Source of the DNA: Platerodrilus igneus
Taxonomy: Eukaryota > Arthropoda > Insecta > Coleoptera > Lycidae
Direction: 5' to 3'
DNA: 64,000 nt
Assembly (NCBI GenBank): GCA_036346225.1
Contig: JARFIW010000139.1
Location: forward strand, 7,502,001-7,566,000
Numbering within the stretch: the first letter of the stretch is position 1; every line of letters starts with the position of its first letter. The notes under the pieces are model-generated. The model was not told the origin of the DNA. It ran no database searches and worked only from the letters and a program-made list of their open reading frames with translations. Shown piece after piece: positions 1-11,303 of this stretch. The position numbers were made by a program, and so were the translations under genes.

Positions 1-630
1 TAAGTTTATAAACAAATAGATACGCATGAAATAATATAAAACCTAGTAACTCATAACGCAATTAAGCATGCGATAAGGAAAGAATAATAAAGCACTTAGA
101 TAAGAAACGCACATTTCAAAATAAGTTTTAAATACAAGCTATAAACAGAAACATCAGTTTATTTATTCAATTCCCCAAAAGCTTTTTCTACACAAATAAA
201 AGCCATAAGCTAAATTAAAGACCAAGGTAAATTAAAATTTCCTGTAATAATAACAAAACAAGCGGTCGAACATCGTGAAATAATATAACTACGAGCAGAG
301 TATGTAATCACGGAATAGTTTCATCAGAATTCAAATTGTAAACTCCTAGGGATATTCAAAACAGCCATGGCTGGCTACAAGACTTTGTACCACCGTTCAG
401 ATAAACCAATCAAATTTAGATAGCGCAAACTATATAACGCCCAGAGTTTGATAAGAGGCTCCTTCTCAATTTTACCACGTCGAATCTGCATCACTGTTAC
501 TCGGATATTTACGCGTCGAAATAAATTTCAAATTAAATTATTAAAATTTGTGAATAGTGGTGTTATATAATATTTGATGACAAATTACATTGAAGATAGA
601 TGAAAAAGCTTTCGCCGTTTGCTAAAAACG

Positions 631-815
631 GCTCTAAGTGGTATCCGGAAAACTCTAAATGGTATTCACAAAACTCTAAGTGGTATCAAAAAATCTAAGT
701 GGTATCCGCAAAACTCTAAGTGGAATCCAGAAAACTCTAAGTTGGGAAACTAAGTTGTATCAAAGTTGTATCGACGCTGCACCCAAGAAATCTAAGTTGG
801 ATCCAGAAAAATATA
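631..815 (+). repeat. Degenerate 21-bp tandem repeat (heptapeptide-like)
   Basis: About six to seven copies of a unit close to aactctaagtggtatccgga. The period is 21 bp, so in the plus frame the first copies read as a seven-residue repeat of the type N-S-K-W-Y-x-x. A one-base slip around 690 breaks the frame and later copies lose the Trp/Tyr codons. The multiple-of-three period hints at a former coding repeat, but no flanking exon is visible, so this may simply be a minisatellite. Confidence 0.7.
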
Positions 816-1516
816 AAGTAAAGCACGAGGTAAATTTTGGAAACAACGAATAACAATACTAAATAAAATTATTGGTTTAAACTTACGTGAAGGAGTACCA
901 AGCAGAGCATTGTTTTAACGAAGTCACTCGCTTGAAGATAATAAAGAGGTGTTGATCCACAACACGCAACAGCAGACCAAAGGAAAAAAGCACACACCAG
1001 GAAAATCACAGGTCAGGACTAACTAGTATAAGGAATCATTTCAAATTTTAATTTAAACACTGACTATATGTTTTTATTTTGTAAAGAGTCAACAAAAATA
1101 ATTTTAATACGTAGAAATTTACGTAAGAGGAGAAAAGGTCTTGAACGTTCTAGATTTTTCAGTAAAAGGTGTCGTTTTTGGTGACTTTAAATTAAAGAAA
1201 GGGAGATACAATTTTTGGGATAAATAATCTAAATAATATTAATTGATTTAAGGATTTATTTGTCAGATTACAAAACTGTGAAGTGTAGATATTATTTCTT
1301 TTCGTTATACAAATATTGATCGACTTCGTTTCATCATTCTAAGCAGGTAAGAGTTGAAGGGGTAAATTATTTGATTATCGTAACGTTGTGCAGTCTGTGT
1401 GAATTAAACCGGGCTAGCCGTGGCATAATTAAAATTAGAATATTAGAAAAACACAGAGCGGTGGCGAACAACAGAAAACTGGACGTTTATTACATCGGCG
1501 TGCGACGTTATGATAT

Positions 1517-1517
<1 letters not shown>

Positions 1518-1561
<44 letters not shown>
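1518..1561. repeat. (TA)n microsatellite
   Basis: About 22 uninterrupted TA dinucleotides. The open frame running into it (from 1371) has no recognisable content. Confidence 0.95.
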
Positions 1562-1563
<2 letters not shown>

Positions 1564-2238
1564 TATATATATTTATATACTATGTATAAAAAATAATATG
1601 TATCTGTAAACAAACTCATATTTCAATTATAGTAGCTCATTTTATGCAAACGAGTAGAATTATAAAAAAATTATTGAAGAAATCAAATAATAGAATTACA
1701 AAGAGGAGAATCTACGAGCATCTGAGTAACGAAAAAGGCAATATAGCAGAACAAAGCTCTAAAAGATACAACATTTAGCTCCCTTTATTTGAAAATAAGT
1801 AGCAACAATCATAATAAAAATTAAATAAACCGGATAAAATATCACTAATTCTTACAAGTTGCTTAAACCTTATATATTAATGTTCTTTAACTTTATTTTG
1901 TAAGGAGTCATCATAGAGATCAAAATTTCGTGAAAGGTATTTAACTCTGGTTACTTACACCTTATTGAAGTAACATTTTCATTCTTTTTTAAATTTATAA
2001 CAAAAGTTAACTTGGTAGTTAGGTATATAAGAGAAAAATTAAGAAGAAGAAGGATTGTTGGAAGTTTTTGGTTTGCGTACACCCTATTTAATTTAAAGAA
2101 TTAAGATATGACAACACAGGGTTAGTTAAATAAATCATATAGATCAATGAACCCCACAAAATTGCCAAATTCATTTTACAAAATATAGTTCCAAGAAATA
2201 TACTGTCACTGCAATAGTTTTTGTAAAATTCCTATAAT

Positions 2239-4320
2239 TAGTGATGGATTCGAACCGAACCGAACCGAACCTTGCGCTAGGTTCGGTTCGGTTCGAAAAC
2301 TTCTTAGTCCGGTTCGGTTCGAAAAAATATATTTCGGTTCGGTTCGGTTCGATTCGAAAATAACGAACCGAACCTCGAACCGAACCGAACCGGTTCGACA
2401 TTTTGATATTTAACAATTTAAATATTTAATGTAGTTTTTGTATTTAGTAGTTGCTATTTTCAAATAAACCCAACATTAATTTGCTTTCGATTTTAGTAGC
2501 AGAAATCATATTTATACTATTTGTCCGGGTTTGATTTTTCAATATGTACTATCTTTAACAAAACGTAATTACAATTAGGTTAGTAGTGAAAGCCACCTCT
2601 AAAATTTAGAATGTGTTAATAATTGATGATTTTTACTAATGTCATTTTACCGTGCAAGAATTATGTCACACGATCTTTGCGATTACTTTTATTTTAGTTT
2701 TAGTTAATATAAAAAGAGTATCAAGACAATAAGGTGTTGCTGATTTTTTATACAGTACAAACAAAAAGCTGTTTGTCAGTTTATTTTTATTTCTTTTAAA
2801 AGACAATATCAGATGGTTCTCAAACAGCGCTTTTGTTTTTAATAATAAGATATAACAGTATTTATGGCACGAGCCTTATGTCTGTTTATTATTTGCATTA
2901 TACTGTGTTATTTTAGGCCGCCATTGATTGAAAAGTTTATGCCGTTATGAGTCATAAACTTTAACCCTTGGTTTTGAAAGAAAGTTCGGGGTCATTCTTC
3001 TGGAGTATCGGCTACTTCTAAAGACGTTGGTGGTAATAGCCACACTAAATAAACAGTAAATACTATGGTATAGTCGAAATCAGGAAAGAATGAATGCACG
3101 TCATTAATTTCTGATTCAATCCAAGATATGCTTCCGCATATACAATCGGCGTATTTAACATGTAAGAGAAAGAAAGAATACAAGTAGCACGTGTTTCGAG
3201 CGAAGTAGCTTAGTAACGACTTACGCTGTGGAGTTTATGATAGGTAAAGAATGGGAACAGTAAACTGTCGCATGTCCTAACTATATTACACTTATATTAT
3301 TGAAGTCTTTAAGTTGATTTGTGCGTTTTTTTAACACGTTTGACCTCAACTAATTATAAAGTAAATAAGAGAACAGATTGTTACGAGAATAAAGTGGTAT
3401 TGGCAACGTTGTTCATTGTACTATCAAAAATGTTAAACAGAACCGGAAACTAGTTAATCCTCCAATGGGAATACTTCTTGAAATCTTTATTAACAGTCAA
3501 TTGATTAATCTTGATGCATACGAATACGGTAGATGACGTGCATTCATTCTTTCCTGATTTCGACTATACCATGCGTTTTGAAACACCATTTGTTAAGCGA
3601 TTATGTACAAAAGAAAAGAAGATTAGTTTTTGCTACAAGGTCACATTTTTTAATATTAATAGAAAGCTGGTTTTCATGCAAAAGTAAAAAATTCAAAATG
3701 ATGTATCAATAATACATACTTAATTAAGAATTAAATTGTTTCGTTTATTCTGAAAACTTCTGTAGTCTCTAGACCGTGACCTCGGCTTGTATATGTTTAA
3801 GATGGTTTTAAAACCAAAATTTCAAAATCATTTCGAGTTTCTTTAATATCTAATACTAGTTATAAACAAGCAACAATTTGAAATAAGGAGCATTAAACAA
3901 ATCGAACTAATCTAGAATTTTTTGATCCACAAACGTGCCTCGATGACAAAATTTATTAGATATGTAACACTAATACCTATTACATTTTTACCTATTGGCT
4001 TAAAACTCGATGACCATGTACATTAGAAAATCGTTCTATTTCTTATATGCTTGCGACTAGAGATTTTTAAAATGTGCATTTGGGAGAAATTAAGGTTGAC
4101 ATGTTTTTAGTGAAAATTAAAATTTTAAACTAAATTTTTATTTAAAAAATCGAACCTTTCGAACCGAACCGGACCGAACCAAACCATGAGCTAGGTTCGG
4201 TTCGGTTCGAAAAATTTGCCGGTCCGGTTCGAGGTTCGGTTCGAAAATAAAATGTTCGGTTCGGTTCGGTTCGAAAAATCGAACCGAATCTCGAACCTGT
4301 TCGGTTCGTGTCCATCCCTA
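2239..4320. mobile_element. hAT-type DNA transposon, copy 1 (GAACCG terminal arrays)
   Basis: The element starts TAGTGATGG and ends CCATCCCTA, and is flanked by perfect 8-bp direct repeats CCTATAAT (2231-2238 and 4321-4328). An 8-bp TSD with these termini is the hAT signature. Each end carries about 150 bp of short GAACCG/CGGTTC repeats (2246-2400 and 4147-4313) in both orientations. The 2.08-kb interior has no intact transposase. Parts of it (about 2865-3070 and 3540-4150) match copy 2 (24046-30777) in reverse complement, so this is an internally deleted, non-autonomous copy. It lies in opposite orientation to copy 2. Confidence 0.88.
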
Positions 4321-4602
4321 CCTATAATAGAGAAGTGCGATGTATAATACAGATTTGAAAAGAGAGATAAATTTTCTATCGAAACATCACTAGCGAAAAA
4401 AGAGTTAACTATTTTGAAATATGCAAACATTAATTTTTAGAACTGTTACGAACATTATACTACATAACGCTGCATTATACTTTTTAGGCAAGCGAAAAGC
4501 AACCAAACACCCAAAAGCTAAGAAATTTTTTTTGTTAGAAAATTTTTATTTATTTTAAAATTAATGTGCGAATAACCAGTTAAATTATAAAATAACGCGT
4601 GC

Positions 4603-4899
4603 TCACAGTACTTCTAAGTAACGAGCATTCCAAAAATAAATTCCTTTGGGATACCTTATATTGTAAGTGGTGTGAAAGTCTGGAAGTTTCAAGTTTTCGG
4701 TTAATTGCGTGACTGTGAATGGGCAAAAATATGTATTTTGTACCTCCTGGACAGTCAAATAGAAAAAAAATGGTTCAAAAGCATTAAATACATTTGCAAA
4801 ATTGAGTTGAAAAGATTTTTCGAACATTGAAGTCTGATATGAAGGAGGAACAAGAAGGCCAATATTCAAATTTTGCACATCGGTTCTGAATAGCCTCAT
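4603..4899 (-). pseudogene. Possible LINE C-terminal fragment
   Basis: A 98-codon minus-strand open frame. Residues about 15-45 (a VPPSYQTSMFEKSF stretch followed by a hydrophobic segment) resemble the tail of non-LTR retrotransposon ORF2 proteins, where a V-P-x-x-x-T-x-x-x-x-K-S-F pattern follows the reverse transcriptase. The C-terminal half is not recognised. A decayed LINE reverse-transcriptase piece lies on the same strand at 5050-5690, upstream in that orientation, which fits one degraded LINE. It may instead be an unrelated chance frame. Confidence 0.3.
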
Positions 4900-5049
4900 A
4901 TAAGTATTCTAGCGTTTTATAAAGAGAGCGGTCACAGACGGAAGAACAAAAATCATATTATAATAGTATTAGTGCTTTCCACAAGGGTAATTTCATACCT
5001 TAGGTCAGAGGGTGACGTTGTGAGTAAGTTGATTCGAGATTTACGGATG

Positions 5050-5690
5050 GTTTACGTGTACCAAACTCCAAGGAGCTGGTAGAATCTCAGACCATACTAT
5101 TTATTAATATACCCTAGTTTCGGACAGTGTCTTTCATAGAGATATCCACACCATTAACAGAACCCCTCATTTTCCTATGAAGAGATTGAGTAGATCTTCG
5201 AGATTAAAAAGTCATGTAACACGATTTTAGTGATTAAAATAATGAGAGTATCGTCGAAAAATAATCCAAACTTGTTTAAAACCCCATTGAGTCAACGATA
5301 AGCATTTGGAGAAATACTTAAATAAATTTGAGTGTAGGTTGCATACAAATGCGTTTTGGGTTGACAAAAACTTGTTTGAAGTGCATAATGCAAACAAATT
5401 GAACTAAGCACGTGCCTCTATGGAATACCCCTAGTTAGTTAGTACATGTTGCTGAGATACGTTTCGTTAATAACACTTTACTGTGTATCAGTAAAATACT
5501 CTCTAAATAGCTCAACTGTGTCATCACTTAATTCTACATAATGAAAAATTGCTATTATAGTCGAAAGATCGATAGTGCTTATCGCTCTGCTGAAATCTAA
5601 TAGAACTAATATTTCTAAATTACCCCTATTTAATTCTGAATAAGCATCAACAGTTATATTTAACAGTACAGTCTCACTTCACAATTAACC
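5050..5690 (-). pseudogene. Decayed non-LTR (LINE) reverse transcriptase fragment
   Basis: Reading the minus strand down from 5690, one frame gives a palm segment containing LVLLDFSRAISTID, matching the LLDFSKAFDTI motif of Jockey/CR1-like LINEs. The same frame continues through LSDDTVELF and, after stops, LTRGIP (the G-V-P-Q-G motif). A frame further down has a TQIYLS stretch corresponding to the residues that follow the YADD active site, but the Asp pair itself is mutated. Multiple stops and shifts make it a dead copy, and the 5' part and endonuclease are absent. The clade assignment is inference. Confidence 0.65.
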
Positions 5691-6258
5691 CCCTTTTAAA
5701 TCATTATTGATATATGTTTGAAATATAAAAACAGAAAAGTAATTACAAATATTTCCAAAAGCAAATCTAAAATACGTTCAAGAAAGTAAGACAAACAAAA
5801 AAAAGATGTCAAAGAAGGATGTTTTTTATTTCTGTTACTTTTTAACTTAAACATGCGGCAGAAAATTAGGGAAATTAAACAGCAAATTGATATTGAGTAA
5901 ATATGTAAAGAGAAAAAGTATCAATATTAAGATTAGCTTACAACATTAGTACTCTTGGCCAATAGGACAATTAGTCTAGAAGACTGAAGTTTTGAGTGTG
6001 AGTTACAATAAATAAAAATAAGATAAAAGTTATGATATGTAGTTGAGATAATAAAATTAACCTATTAAATGACAGGACTGAACAAGTTTAGGATGTAGAA
6101 TTACAAAGGATAAGAAAATCGAAAGCGACATAATAAAGTGCAGACTTGTTCTAGCAAAGATAGCATTCTTCCACAAATATAATTTATTCATTTCATTAAT
6201 CGAAGGTGGTGAAAATAAATCAAAAACAAGAATACAAATATGTAACACGAACTTACAA

Positions 6259-6836
6259 GAGGTTTAGGATTTCTGCTACCTAGGAAGCCAAATAACGCAA
6301 GATGGGAAAAGCACAAAGATATAAAACAAAGATTAGCACAAGGTCGTGCTACATTTAACAAGAAAAAGCAACTACTGTGCTCAAAGACCACAAACATAGA
6401 AACAAGGAAAAGATTGCTTAAAACATATGTGTGGAGCACAGCACTGTACGGCTGTGAAGCCTGAACAGTAGGAGAAGCGTACAAGAAAAAGGTAGAAGCC
6501 TTTGAAATGTGGTGCTACAGACGTATGATGAAGATATCATGGACAGACAAAGTTAAGAACGAAGAGGTACTAAAATGGTAGGGGAAGAAAGAAATATGTG
6601 GAAAACAGTAAAAAATAGGAGAGATGAGATGATAGGTCACATACTACGGCATGAGGGAATAGTGCAGAATATATTAGAAGCAGAGGTAGGAAAAAAGAGA
6701 AGAAAAGGTAGACCTAGGTTAGACTACTGCACACGGATAGTGAAAGATGTAGGCTGTGAGTATTTTAGGGAAAAGTGTAGACTAGCTCAGAATAGAAATC
6801 AATGGAGGTACGCATCCAACCAGTCCCAAGATGGAT
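6259..6836 (+). pseudogene. LINE ORF2 C-terminal fragment
   Basis: The plus frames show the typical C-terminal tail of arthropod LINE proteins: a Y-L-G-S-Q-I-T-x-D-G-K motif near 6275, then K-T-Y-V-W-S-T-A-L-Y-G-C-E-A around 6420, then E-A-F-E-M-W-C-Y-R-R-M-M-K-I-S-W near 6500. An 87-codon open stretch (6575-6838) follows, with G-H-I-L-R-H-E-G and a K-K-R-R-K-G-R-P-R segment. Several frameshifts and a stop separate these blocks. This is the region after the reverse-transcriptase domain, and nothing upstream of it survives. Repeated copies of the same tail follow. Confidence 0.8.
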
Positions 6837-8045
6837 AAATTAATGACGAAGAAAGTAACTATACTTAAACATGATGATTATTATAAGCAAAATACAAGTA
6901 TTCGTTGGGCAATATTCTCGAATAATGTTAACTGTGTGAAAGAATTTACTGGAAAACTATTATTTCGACAAATGTCCAAGGGTTGGGGTATCTTGGCAAC
7001 CACAAGCTGCTTAACCCCCTTTACTGAAATTCGGTGAAATAGGGCATAAAATTGGTAAACACTAGAAGGGAAACCGAGCTGTATACATGCTGTGAGAGAA
7101 TTTCAGGGAACTGTGTAAACTAGCTCAGAATGTAAATAACTGCAGGTACGTGTCCAACCAATTTTGAGACGGAAAACCTAATGACGAAAAAATAAGCGCA
7201 GATAAATCTGATGGTTATTATATACAACTACATGTGTTAGTTGTGAAATATATGCAACTAATGTTGACTGTGCGAAAAGATATATTGAAAAAAATATTAA
7301 ATCGGTAAATGTTAAGTGCTGGGGGAACTTGGCAGCCACAGGCTGCTTACCCCCCTTCACAACCACTGAATGTCGGAGAAATAGGGTATATAATTGTAAA
7401 ACAATAGAAGGGGACCGAACTACATCTAACAAGAAAGAACAGCGCCTATGATGAAAGACAACAAACATAGAAACGATAAGAAAATTGTTGAAAGCATATA
7501 TGAGGTGCACAGCACAGTATGCCTATGAAATACGGGCAGTCTGAAAAGCAGACAGAAAAACGGTAGCAGCCTTTTGAAATGCTGTGTTTCAGATGTGTGA
7601 GGATGGACAGACAAAATTAATAACAAATAGGTTATAGGAATAATAAGGGAATAACGATATCCGTGGAAAAAAATAGGAGAAATAGAAGGACAGAATACGT
7701 TCTAAGGCATTTTTGGAGAATGATATGTGATATATTACAAGCAGAGATAAGACAAAAAAGGGTAGATGTAGACCTAGATCAGATAGCGATAGATGCAGAC
7801 TGTGCAAATTTCAGAGAAATCTGTAGGTTAGTTCAGAATAGGAAACAATGAGGTACGCGTCTAACCAGTTCCACGACTAAAGACCTAATGATGATGATAA
7901 TCTAAATACTCGAAAAAAAATTAAGAACATGAGTAGAGCACAGCATTGTAATTGTAAGGTTGTGAAATTAGCACTTTGGGGGAAATAAGAAGGATTTGAA
8001 CTTCTGAGATGTGGAATTATAGGAAAATGTTGAAATTTAACGCGG
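6837..8045 (+). repeat. Tandem degenerate LINE 3' tails
   Basis: The end of the LINE ORF and its 3' untranslated region recur at least twice. A stretch with cttggcaaccacaagctgctt (about 6990) reappears at about 7330, each time followed by aaatagggyataaaattg and agaagggraccgar. Coding-tail fragments recur at 7080-7175, 7430-7870 (including F-R-E-I-C-R-L-V-Q-N-R near 7810) and 7940-8030 (a frame reading an E-x-L-R-C-G-I-I-G-K tail). They run head to tail in one orientation. This fits serial 5'-truncated insertions or local duplication of LINE tails. Confidence 0.6.
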
Positions 8046-8047
8046 AG

Positions 8048-8604
8048 AATAGTAAATAAAATGAGTCATTCTGGAGCCAATCTGACTAACTCCACTTCTG
8101 TAATATTGTTGTTTTAGTCTTGGAACATAAAAAAAAATTAATAGTTTTCAGTGGGCAAGAAGACTAATTCCATAGTTTAGTAAAACTGGAGCCAATCTGA
8201 CTAACTCCACTTCTGTAATATTGTTGTTTAGTCTTGGAACATAAAAAAAATTAATAGTTTTCAGTGGGCAAGAAGACTAATTCCATAGTTTAGTAAAACT
8301 GGAGCCAATCTGACTAACTCCACTTCTGTAATATTGTTGTTTTAGTCTTGGAACATAAAAAAAAATTAATAGTTTTCAGTGAGCAAGAAGACTAATTCCA
8401 TAGTTTAGTAAAACTGGAGCCAATCTGACTAACTCCACTTCTGTAATATTGTTGTTTTAGTCTTGGAACATGATAAACAAAGATTAATAGTTTTCAGTGG
8501 GCAAGATGACTACTATTAATTTTTTTTATCATGTTCCAAGACTAAAACAACAATATTACAGAAGTGGAGTTAGTCAGATTGGTTCCAGAATGACTCATTT
8601 ATCA
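8048..8604. mobile_element. Foldback element with four tandem subterminal units
   Basis: The left end aaatgagtcattctgg and right end ccagaatgactcattt are inverted repeats. Homology continues inward about 85 bp through gccaatctgactaactccac. Between them about four direct copies of a ~115-bp unit start near 8071, 8186, 8300 and 8413, each containing the same subterminal motif and a ttagtcttggaacat stretch. There is no coding capacity. The motif ctgactaactcc recurs singly at 9175 and as gttagtcagtttga at 20255, on the two sides of the E1 gene, so this may be a terminal-repeat derivative of the same family. Confidence 0.7.
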
Positions 8605-8702
8605 ATTCGTAGTGGCACCCTCTTATTTACTATTCTTCTTTGCCAATGTGGTACCTTCGGGTGGAGCATTCGAAAATCAAATGTAAGGTAAGAAGTATCT
8701 TA

Positions 8703-9046
8703 CCTTACATTTGATTTTCGAATGTAAGGTAAAAAGTACCTTACCTTACATTTGATTTTCGAATGCTCCACCCGATGGTACCACATTGGCCAAAAAGCGA
8801 GTTTTTTTTACCTGGAAATTTTGAATTTTCCCGAATCCTTGCTATTCCAAGCAAGGTAGGAATCTTTAACGTGTGTGATAACATTCCGCGCGAAATCCAC
8901 ATTTTACTTCTCATTCGAACTAGGACGTATTTTTGTGAAAAATACTCGCATAACATTTTTCAAATGATTTGTGTCGGGAATAGAAACCGGGACCTTGGGA
9001 TCAGCAGTCATACGTAAACCTGTCTGAGTTTCCGAGTCAACCCTAT
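8703..9046 (-). mobile_element. tRNA-derived SINE, copy 1
   Basis: On the minus strand, a tRNA-like head (about 8970-9046) contains ccgggacc- and gatcccaaggtcccgg-like segments (a degraded B box, GGTTTCTATTCCC). It is followed by a body (8780-8960) and a tail that shares ggtaaaaaa/ttggccaatgtgg/gtggagcattcg with the other copies. The tail end forms a near-perfect palindrome with an oppositely oriented tail fragment at 8605-8697 (ggtacc to ggtacc, about 8650-8780), so two SINE tails meet tail to tail. Confidence 0.6.
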
Positions 9047-9302
9047 GTTTTACCACTAAAATGCTGCAGTTTGGTTGGAAACAAAAAAATGAGCTGATAG
9101 TTCAGATGCCATAGTGGTTATTTTCAGTTGACCTAAAGTGCTACTACGAATTAATAAATGAGGCATTCAAAAGCCAAACTGACTAACTCCGCTTTTGTAG
9201 TAACAGTATTGTCGTGCTAGTCTTGAAATATGATAGCAAAAATATGCTAGAAAAAAATCAGTATTTTTAGTGGGCAAGATAACTAATTCTATAGCTCAAT
9301 AT

Positions 9303-9577
9303 TTTACCTTACATTTGATTTTCCAATGCTCCATCCGAATGTCCTACATTAACCAGGAAGCGAGTTTTTTACCTGGAAATTTTGAATTTTGCCAAGTCCT
9401 AGCTATTCCGCAAGGAATGGATCTTTAACATTTGTGACCTATATTCCACTTCTCATCCCAAAAAGGGCGTATTTTTATGAAAAATGCTCGCCTAACATTT
9501 TTCAAGCGGACCGTGTCGGAATTCGAACCCGGGACCTTGAGCTTAGTAATCATACGCATATCAACTGTGCCACGGAT
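9303..9577 (-). mobile_element. tRNA-derived SINE, copy 2
   Basis: Same body as copy 1 (tttgattttccaatgctcc, tacctggaaattttgaattt). On the minus strand it ends in a tRNA-like head with an A-box-like TGGCACAGTTGAT (about 9558-9570) and a B-box-like GGGTTCGAATTCC (about 9518-9530). These are RNA polymerase III internal promoter elements, and their spacing fits a tRNA. It is a SINE rather than a tRNA gene, because an unrelated body and tail are fused to the head and the cloverleaf is imperfect. Confidence 0.65.
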
Positions 9578-9699
9578 CCACCAGTAAAGATGACACCACA
9601 GGACTTGCAGTTAAACTTTTATGCTGGTAGAGCCAAACACTTAACGCCCGATCACGATTAGATTGTACCATGCTGCTTGACCTGGTGTCGCTAAGTACA

Positions 9700-9865
9700 C
9701 TCTTTCTAGTAAATGTGACACCGGATGTCTTGCAAATAAGAATTTTAGTGTTAACCATTTTACTACAAAACAAAAACGCCCCGTATCGGGAATCGAACCA
9801 GGGACTTTGGGATCAGCAGTCATACGCGAATCTGTCCGATCCACAGAGCCAGCTCAATGTTTTAC
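9700..9865 (-). mobile_element. tRNA-derived SINE head, copy 3
   Basis: The minus strand carries an A-box-like TGGCTCTGTGG (about 9848-9858) and a perfect B-box consensus GGTTCGATTCC (complement of 9789-9799), with the same anticodon-arm segment ctgctgatcccaaagtccc as copy 1. The body downstream differs from copies 1 and 2 and is short. A functional tRNA gene is unlikely: the acceptor strands do not pair convincingly. Confidence 0.6.
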
Positions 9866-11303
9866 CACCAGAATACCGTAGTTTGGTTGGTAACAAGAAG
9901 AGTTAGCTGTTTGTTCAGTTGCAATGGTGACTAACTCCAGTTGACTTAGTGCTGCTTTACATATGCATTGTTTGTGTACATTTGAACTGTATATAGTAAT
10001 TAATTTGTTTTTATGGTCAAATCAACAAATATGGATAGTGACATAATTAGTAATAAAACTGATAGATTGAATATGAGTGATATATTTGATGACACAGACT
10101 CGAGCCCTGATTATGAACATAACCTAAAACCAGGTGGGCTAATAAGCAATGGTGTAAAGAGTTTTAATAGGCTCGATTCAAATATTATGGATGCCATAAT
10201 AGGATCATTGAGATCAAAATCGTTAAATAAACCTGCTCCTAGTGTTAGTAGTATGTATAAGCCTACACTTTCTTTATCAAACGACTCAAACAATCCCATC
10301 GGCACAACTGATTTGGTTCAGAAAGCATTACTACGCATGTACCATTCGAGAATTCTAGAGGGCAAAGTGACCTAAAAATTCGAAAAATTGAAAAGAAATC
10401 TGCAACTTAAGAAACGTTTATCTGGCGAGGAATATAACACAAGTTTAGGGAAACTAGTTGCTGCAGATGTATTTTTAGATAAGCAGTGCAACTGTGCAAG
10501 GGATTGTAATAACAAAATTATTGCTAGTGATGGAGAAGTAGCGTTTCGGATTTTCTACAATTTAAAAAATCAATCTTGGCAAAATATTTTTTACAAGTTT
10601 GTATCAAATCTGCTAATACAAAAAGACGCGCCACTATTGATGAATCAAAACTACCTGAAACCATTCTTTTTTGTTTTTCATACGTATTGGAAACGAAGGC
10701 ATACGAAGTATTTTAGAGAAACTTTCCATGTTTCTGATGGAAAAATCTTCAACTGTTGTACAAAAGATTATGTTAATCTCGTACAAGATTTATGGAGACA
10801 CTAAACACCAGGAAATTAGATTGATGTTACGGATGTTGTGGATCATGTAAATTCCTTTTCAGCCTACTAATACGAAATATTTAAATTGTAACTTAATTAT
10901 TTAAAAAAAATAGGTTATGGTGCACACAAACTGGAAAAATTCCCGTGAAAGAATAACAGTACTACCATGATTTTACAACCTGATTAAATTTACATTTTAA
11001 GTCTCTCGAAAAAGATACTTATTAGTTGTGTGGCAGTTTAAAAATTAGGTCATTACAAGCAAATACAGGAGAAATAAAAACTATTGAGTATGAAAAAGAA
11101 TTATTCTTAAGGAGAGCCAAGAAAGATCTGAATAGTTTGAAAGCGGACCAAACACATTGTTCTAATGACTACTATTTGCTTTTGACTTGCAAGAGGCACT
11201 TGCCTTTCCAAAATTAAGTACTTCTGTTGTTTATTAAAAAAGGGAATTTGTATGTGTGCAATTTTGGTTGCCATGATCTTAGTAATGGGAAAGGTTTAGC
11301 ATA

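Larger units (their letters stand above)
1..2230. other. AT-rich interval, no gene recognised
   Basis: Apart from the 21-bp repeat array and the TA microsatellite listed separately, I see no coding signal, RNA gene or bounded element here. The short open frames are AT-biased and have no recognisable domain. It could be intron or intergenic DNA. Confidence 0.5.

Noticed and set aside
2171..2416. Arg/Glu/Pro/Asn-rich short ORFs over the GAACCG arrays (also 4191-4430, 30581-30925)
   Set aside because: They are translations of the hAT terminal repeats and are found on both strands.
8048..8604. CRISPR-like array (regular ~115-bp units)
   Set aside because: The whole unit repeats without unique spacers, and the host is eukaryotic. 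It is the interior of a foldback element.
9789..9862. Stand-alone tRNA gene
   Set aside because: A and B boxes are present, but acceptor-stem pairing is poor and the same head recurs joined to a SINE body, so it is a SINE head.
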